A stretch of 64,000 bases of DNA from Polynucleobacter paneuropaeus (GTDB lineage Bacteria; Pseudomonadota; Gammaproteobacteria; Burkholderiales; Burkholderiaceae). The stretch spans positions 496,001 through 560,000 of the forward strand of contig NZ_CP030085.1 in the NCBI RefSeq assembly GCF_003261235.1. Direction: 5' to 3'. The position numbers and the translations under genes were made by a program. Shown here piece after piece: positions 60,467 through 64,000 of the stretch (its first letter is position 1; each line of letters starts with the position of its first letter). The notes beneath the pieces are model-generated. The model ran no database searches, was not told the DNA's origin, and worked only from the letters and a program-made list of their open reading frames with translations.

Positions 60467-62926
60467 TTAGCGGTGGTTTAATTCGAGCTGGCGATCGATC
60501 TTCTCAGGTTTCATCTGCAAAGGCAGGTACTGCCCATTGGCCCAAAGCGCCTGCATATTGCGATAACGCTGGCTTTGAACCCAGCCCGATTGACCGGTCT
60601 GGTAAATAAATAGGGACTTTTCTAGATTCGATAAATCATATATTGCCCGCAAGCTGGGGGCTTGCTTGGTTTCATAGGGATTTGCTGATTTAATCAACTC
60701 TAAGCGTCCAACATTAATGGTGTAGTTATCACCCGGAAAAGGAGCTTCAAGATCAAAGATTTTAGCCAAGAAAGGGACTTGGCTAAAGGGGCGGTGTTCG
60801 GAGACGGCAATATGGGCTTTACCCCAAACCCAATTCTTGGGGTCATTGCCAAATTGTTTGCTGAGCTGATCTAGGGCCTTATCAAATGCAATATTGGCAG
60901 CATCTGCGCAGCTTTCCTTTTGATCGGTCTTGGAGTTGTCACACCAAGAACTATCTGGATTTTGGAGTTGTAACAACAGCGCTTGTCTAAAGCTACGTGG
61001 ACCATAGTATTGAGTAAACAAATCCCCCAAACGCCCAAAGAGTTGACGCGTCAGTTGATCAGCCCAGGCACTGAAGACGAGCGCTCCAACACTATCCTTC
61101 TTCATATCACCATCAAAGTCTTTGGTGAGGAGTTGTACTTGCGCTGCCAGTGGATGCTTAGATTGAATCGATTTAAATAGACCAAGCATCGGTGTATTAC
61201 CCAGGGAAAGCGTATCTGCCTGCATGGTCTTCATACTTTCCATATTGTGAATATCTTTTGCTTTAATCAACTGAACGATGCGGTCATAACGTGCCGGAAA
61301 GTCCCAGTCAGCAGTAAGCGGGTTGGGATTATTGCTTGCAATAATTTCTTGGTTGGCTGTGGCGATCCAACCTTGCTCAGGATTGGTGCTGGCAGGGAGT
61401 TGCTCGAACGGTACGTAGCCAGTCCAGTCATATTGCTTGTCCCAGCCTGGTGCTGGCGCAACACCATAAAGACCTTGATACAAAATTCTCTTTGGAGCCA
61501 TACCCGCAGCCTGGTATGCAATATTACCGTCGAGATCGGCTAACACCACATTTTGCATCGGAGCATAGTTTTGTCGCAAGGCCTTTCTGAACTCATCAAT
61601 GCTGGTAGCACGATTCATTTCAAGCAGACCAGCGACGGATTGATTTTCATCATCGAGCGCAGTCCAGCGCAAAGCAATTGCAAACTTATCGGTGTTGATG
61701 AGGTCCTTGAGTTTTGAAAAACTATCTGAAATCACCGGACCGTGACGTGTCTCTTTAACCAAGAAGCGCACTGGCTCAGCATCCTTGACATCAATAATCT
61801 CTTGACGGACCTTAAAGGGGAGTTGCTTATCTGGGCCACGATACATCACGGGATTTTTTGCATCAATCTGTTCGATGTAAAGATCTTGTACATCGGGATT
61901 GGTATTGGTGAAGCTCCACGCTAGCTTGTCTGTTCTGCCCAAAATCACTGCTGGAATACCGGGCAGTGTGCCACCAATGACATTGAGGCCAGGCGCCTCA
62001 AGATGAGCAAAGTACCAGACAGAGGGTGCGGATAAGCCAAGGTGCGGATCATTTGCTAGGAGGGGTTTGCCAGTATCGGTATGTTTACCGGCAATGGCCC
62101 AGTTGTTCGAGCCGATACCTTCCTTGCCACCTGGAAAATATTCCATAGCCATTTTCATGGTCGGACTGATTGGGGCTTTACTTTGCTGCTCTTGCTGTTT
62201 TTGCTTATAGATGCCCATGTCTTGATACAACTTGGCAAAGTCCATTTTTGTGACTTGCTCGCCAGAGTCATAGGGCGGCATAACTTCCCAGATCTGTTTA
62301 GTGCTGAGATATTGTGAGAGTTCAAAGCGTTGTACCTCACGTTGCCAATTGCCACCCAGATCCAAATCCATCATTAGCATCCAGGCTAGACTATCACTCG
62401 GAGTCCAATAGCCTGGTTTTGATGCTGTTAGAAAGTATTCAATGGGTAAAGCCCAACCCAATTGCGCATTGCCGGTATTGACGCCGTCAGCATAAGCTTG
62501 CAATAAACGTTTAGCTTCAACCGGGTATCGATCGAACTGTCTCTCAGCAGCATGTTTAATACCCAGGGTTCGTAAAAAGTGATCAACTGGAACGGTTTCG
62601 CCCCCAAGAATTTCTGAGAGGCGACCACTCGCAATGCGGCGATTCATTTCCATTTGCCAGGAGCGTTCAGTAGCATGTAAATAACCAAGGGCAAATAAAG
62701 CATCAGCTGAATTGTTAGCTTTGATATGGGGAATATCCGCCTCATCAAAAGTAATGAGGACTTTATCGTCTATGCCTCTGAAGCTGCGTTTGCCAGAAAT
62801 ATTAGATTGTGCTGAGAGCAGATAAAACACGATGGCAAATGCAGCGATTGCAAGAGTTGCACCTAAAATCATCAGGGCGACTCTCAAGAAGGGGGTAAAA
62901 CCCTTGAATTCAAAAAAGCGTTTCAT
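60467..62926 (-). CDS. Penicillin-acylase-family Ntn hydrolase
   Basis: The 819-residue protein has an N-terminal membrane/signal segment (about 15-37), the small alpha chain, and the autoprocessing site GIGSNNWAIAG with the nucleophile Ser near residue 272. A conserved LANDPHLGLSAPSVWY segment follows. Family members cleave amide bonds in penicillins, acyl-homoserine lactones or other acylated amines; the native substrate is unknown. Processing into two chains in the periplasm is expected from the family. Confidence 0.9.
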   Translation of the reverse strand: MKRFFEFKGFTPFLRVALMILGATLAIAAFAIVFYLLSAQSNISGKRSFRGIDDKVLITFDEADIPHIKANNSADALFALGYLHATERSWQMEMNRRIASGRLSEILGGETVPVDHFLRTLGIKHAAERQFDRYPVEAKRLLQAYADGVNTGNAQLGWALPIEYFLTASKPGYWTPSDSLAWMLMMDLDLGGNWQREVQRFELSQYLSTKQIWEVMPPYDSGEQVTKMDFAKLYQDMGIYKQKQQEQQSKAPISPTMKMAMEYFPGGKEGIGSNNWAIAGKHTDTGKPLLANDPHLGLSAPSVWYFAHLEAPGLNVIGGTLPGIPAVILGRTDKLAWSFTNTNPDVQDLYIEQIDAKNPVMYRGPDKQLPFKVRQEIIDVKDAEPVRFLVKETRHGPVISDSFSKLKDLINTDKFAIALRWTALDDENQSVAGLLEMNRATSIDEFRKALRQNYAPMQNVVLADLDGNIAYQAAGMAPKRILYQGLYGVAPAPGWDKQYDWTGYVPFEQLPASTNPEQGWIATANQEIIASNNPNPLTADWDFPARYDRIVQLIKAKDIHNMESMKTMQADTLSLGNTPMLGLFKSIQSKHPLAAQVQLLTKDFDGDMKKDSVGALVFSAWADQLTRQLFGRLGDLFTQYYGPRSFRQALLLQLQNPDSSWCDNSKTDQKESCADAANIAFDKALDQLSKQFGNDPKNWVWGKAHIAVSEHRPFSQVPFLAKIFDLEAPFPGDNYTINVGRLELIKSANPYETKQAPSLRAIYDLSNLEKSLFIYQTGQSGWVQSQRYRNMQALWANGQYLPLQMKPEKIDRQLELNHR

Positions 62927-63013
62927 GTTGATAGTTTAGTGGTTTTGAAACTCCTCTTGCTTGTAAGAAGCCCTCTAGACGGGGCTCTACAGAGGAAAAC
63001 CCCTTCCGCATGC

Positions 63014-63019
63014 TAAAAT
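63014..63019 (+). promoter_or_regulatory. Probable -10 element of tRNA-Leu
   Basis: TAAAAT lies about 45 bases before the tRNA-Leu 5' end, in the context GCTAAAATTCG. It resembles the -10 of the other tRNA in the window. No strong -35 was identified upstream. Confidence 0.45.
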
Positions 63020-63063
63020 TCGCATGTCTTGATTTATTAGCGCGGCAGTTTCTGCTAGTGCGA

Positions 63064-63152
63064 GCCCGAGTGGTGAAATCGGTAGACACAGCAGATTTAA
63101 AATCTGCCGACTCAAAAAAGTCGTGCCGGTTCGATTCCGGCCTCGGGCACCA
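63064..63152 (+). tRNA. tRNA-Leu (anticodon TAA)
   Basis: GCCCGAG pairs with CTCGGGC. The anticodon arm is GCAGA-TTTAAAA-TCTGC, giving anticodon TAA. A long class II variable arm (GACTCAAAAAAGTC) is present, the T arm is CCGGTTCGATTCCGG, and CCA is encoded at 63150-63152. Confidence 0.97.
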
Positions 63153-63161
63153 CGGTTGGAT

Positions 63162-63650
63162 ATGAGCTTACAAAAGCGCACAATTAACTTCGCATTACAA
63201 ATCAGCCTGATTGGCTTCGCAGGCGCTTATGCAATCGCCAAAGCAGAAACGATTGCATTTACTTGCGTTCGTTCTGAGGGGGCTTACTCCGAAGCGTATG
63301 ATCTGAAAATCGTTCTGCCTGATCCCAAAAATCCCAAAGCAAAAGCCAAAGTCTATTTAGATGAGCGCGATCTTGATCAGCGTGACGAGCAGGGCTATCA
63401 AGAAGTCAAGAACGTCCAGGTCAACAAAAGTACGGTCTCTTTTTTAACAGATACCTATTTTGAGTCTGAAGTATTTGATGGTGTGAAGTATCCGCCTGGA
63501 ACAGTCGTGGCAAGCACCACGATCCAACGGGAAACTGGTCAGCTAAAAAGAGTTGAAACGATTAAGGCCGGGATTCTGGCTAAAACTATGGGTGAGGGCA
63601 CAAAGACCTATACCGAAAAATGTGGGCCAGTAGTTAATCCGGCTCAGTAA
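63162..63650 (+). CDS. Small exported protein of unknown function
   Basis: From the ATG at 63162 the product has 162 residues with a signal peptide (MSLQKRTINFALQISL, cleavage likely after IAKAE). The mature region is charged (LPDPKNPKAKAKVYLDERDLDQRDEQ) and has two Cys (AFTCVRSEG and TEKCGPVV) probably linked in the periplasm. I recognise no family. The open frame extends to 63123 inside the tRNA, which is not credible. Its 3' end overlaps the convergent exbD by 17 bases. Confidence 0.7.
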   Translation: MSLQKRTINFALQISLIGFAGAYAIAKAETIAFTCVRSEGAYSEAYDLKIVLPDPKNPKAKAKVYLDERDLDQRDEQGYQEVKNVQVNKSTVSFLTDTYFESEVFDGVKYPPGTVVASTTIQRETGQLKRVETIKAGILAKTMGEGTKTYTEKCGPVVNPAQ

Positions 63651-64000
63651 TAAAGCCCAACTTTGTAAGGCCCGCTCTTTTGGAGGCAGCCAATACCTTA
63701 GCGACATAATCGTATTGCACTGATTTATCAGCCCGCAAGTTAATTTCAGGTTGTGGATCTTCTTGCGATGCTTTGTCTGCATTTTCGTTATAGGCTTTTA
63801 GGGTAACCGGAGTGCTATTCCAATAGATTTGACCCTTAGCATCAATCGATACTTGAACTGATTCAGGCTTGACTTCATTGCGCACGCTATTGGCTTTGGG
63901 CAAATCGACTTTCACTGCCTGCTGAATTACGGGGAGCGTAATGATGAAGATGATCAAGAGTACCAACATGACGTCTACCATCGGCGTCATATTGATCTCC
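63634..64000 (-). CDS. ExbD/TolR biopolymer transport protein, 5' end outside the window
   Basis: The gene runs off the right edge. The frame continues upstream of the first visible ATG as E-I-N-M-T-P-M-V-D, the standard ExbD/TolR start of the membrane helix. The true start therefore lies beyond 64000. VMLVLLIIFIITLPV is the single membrane helix with its conserved Asp in PMVDV. The periplasmic domain ends KRAGLTKLGFITEPD. It works with ExbB/TolQ to transduce the proton-motive force. Whether it is ExbD or TolR cannot be decided without its neighbours. Confidence 0.9.
   Translation of the reverse strand, partial: EINMTPMVDVMLVLLIIFIITLPVIQQAVKVDLPKANSVRNEVKPESVQVSIDAKGQIYWNSTPVTLKAYNENADKASQEDPQPEINLRADKSVQYDYVAKVLAASKRAGLTKLGFITEPD

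Noticed and set aside
63123..63161. Start of the exported protein inside tRNA-Leu
   Set aside because: The frame reads through the T arm of the tRNA. The ATG at 63162 begins a proper signal peptide.

Overview
The window looks like chromosomal DNA of a free-living betaproteobacterium in Burkholderiaceae, most likely Polynucleobacter or a near relative. This is inferred from gene content and order (alaA-hom-thrC-moeA-moaD-moaE, scpB-rluB-rimP-nusA-infB-rbfA-truB-typA, a Bug-type solute receptor, a split arnA), short intergenic gaps and a GC content that looks mid-40s percent (not counted). No phage, insertion sequence, integrase or CRISPR array was seen. Most of the window is densely packed core genome.

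Layout. 1-2049 (minus): the 5' part of a C40 peptidase lipoprotein and the PIN-PhoH ATPase, preceded by a structured leader that ends in an intrinsic terminator. 2258-9883 (minus): bcp and a seven-gene lipid A aminoarabinose run (Mth938-domain gene, arnT, arnB, arnC, arnA as two genes, arnD). 9962-15957 (plus): alanine/threonine biosynthesis, then molybdopterin genes. 16006-19227: Uup, convergent with cbpM/cbpA. 19296-20884 (minus): flavocytochrome c sulfide dehydrogenase-like pair. 20943-24537 (plus): an unusual operon of a GT39 membrane glycosyltransferase, a sialidase-fold protein and a small membrane protein. 24602-27751 (minus): Bug receptor, chromate transporter, fabI. 27802-33432 (plus): yejABEF peptide importer. 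33560-35113: a second NlpC/P60 protein that has lost the catalytic Cys, and a patatin lipoprotein.

35310-45786 (plus) is the chromosome segregation / ribosome maturation / translation initiation block, with structured leaders before scpB and rimP. After a terminator come a Phd/VapC toxin-antitoxin pair (45914-46584), MFS and TSUP exporters, dusA, tRNA-His and a wrecked diguanylate cyclase gene just behind the tRNA. 50540-53868 holds a Pif1/RecD-like helicase, an outer-membrane barrel protein and LrgAB. 54023-58752 is one apparent operon: a two-subunit periplasmic molybdenum hydroxylase (IorAB type) followed by soxXYZA, with no soxB in the window and a non-standard SoxY tail. The end holds purU, two small exported proteins, a penicillin-acylase-type Ntn hydrolase, tRNA-Leu, a small exported protein and the 3' part of exbD/tolR.

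How the genes work together. Three themes stand out: envelope modification (arn genes, GT39 operon, C40 proteins, patatin, LrgAB), periplasmic redox chemistry (FccAB-like pair, IorAB plus SoxXYZA, supported by MoeA/MoaD/MoaE), and a translation block controlled through RNA leaders. The most unusual signal is the phoH leader. A small multi-stem RNA, a terminator and a short repeated element that could switch between them sit in the order expected of a riboswitch-like attenuator. All folding was done by eye.
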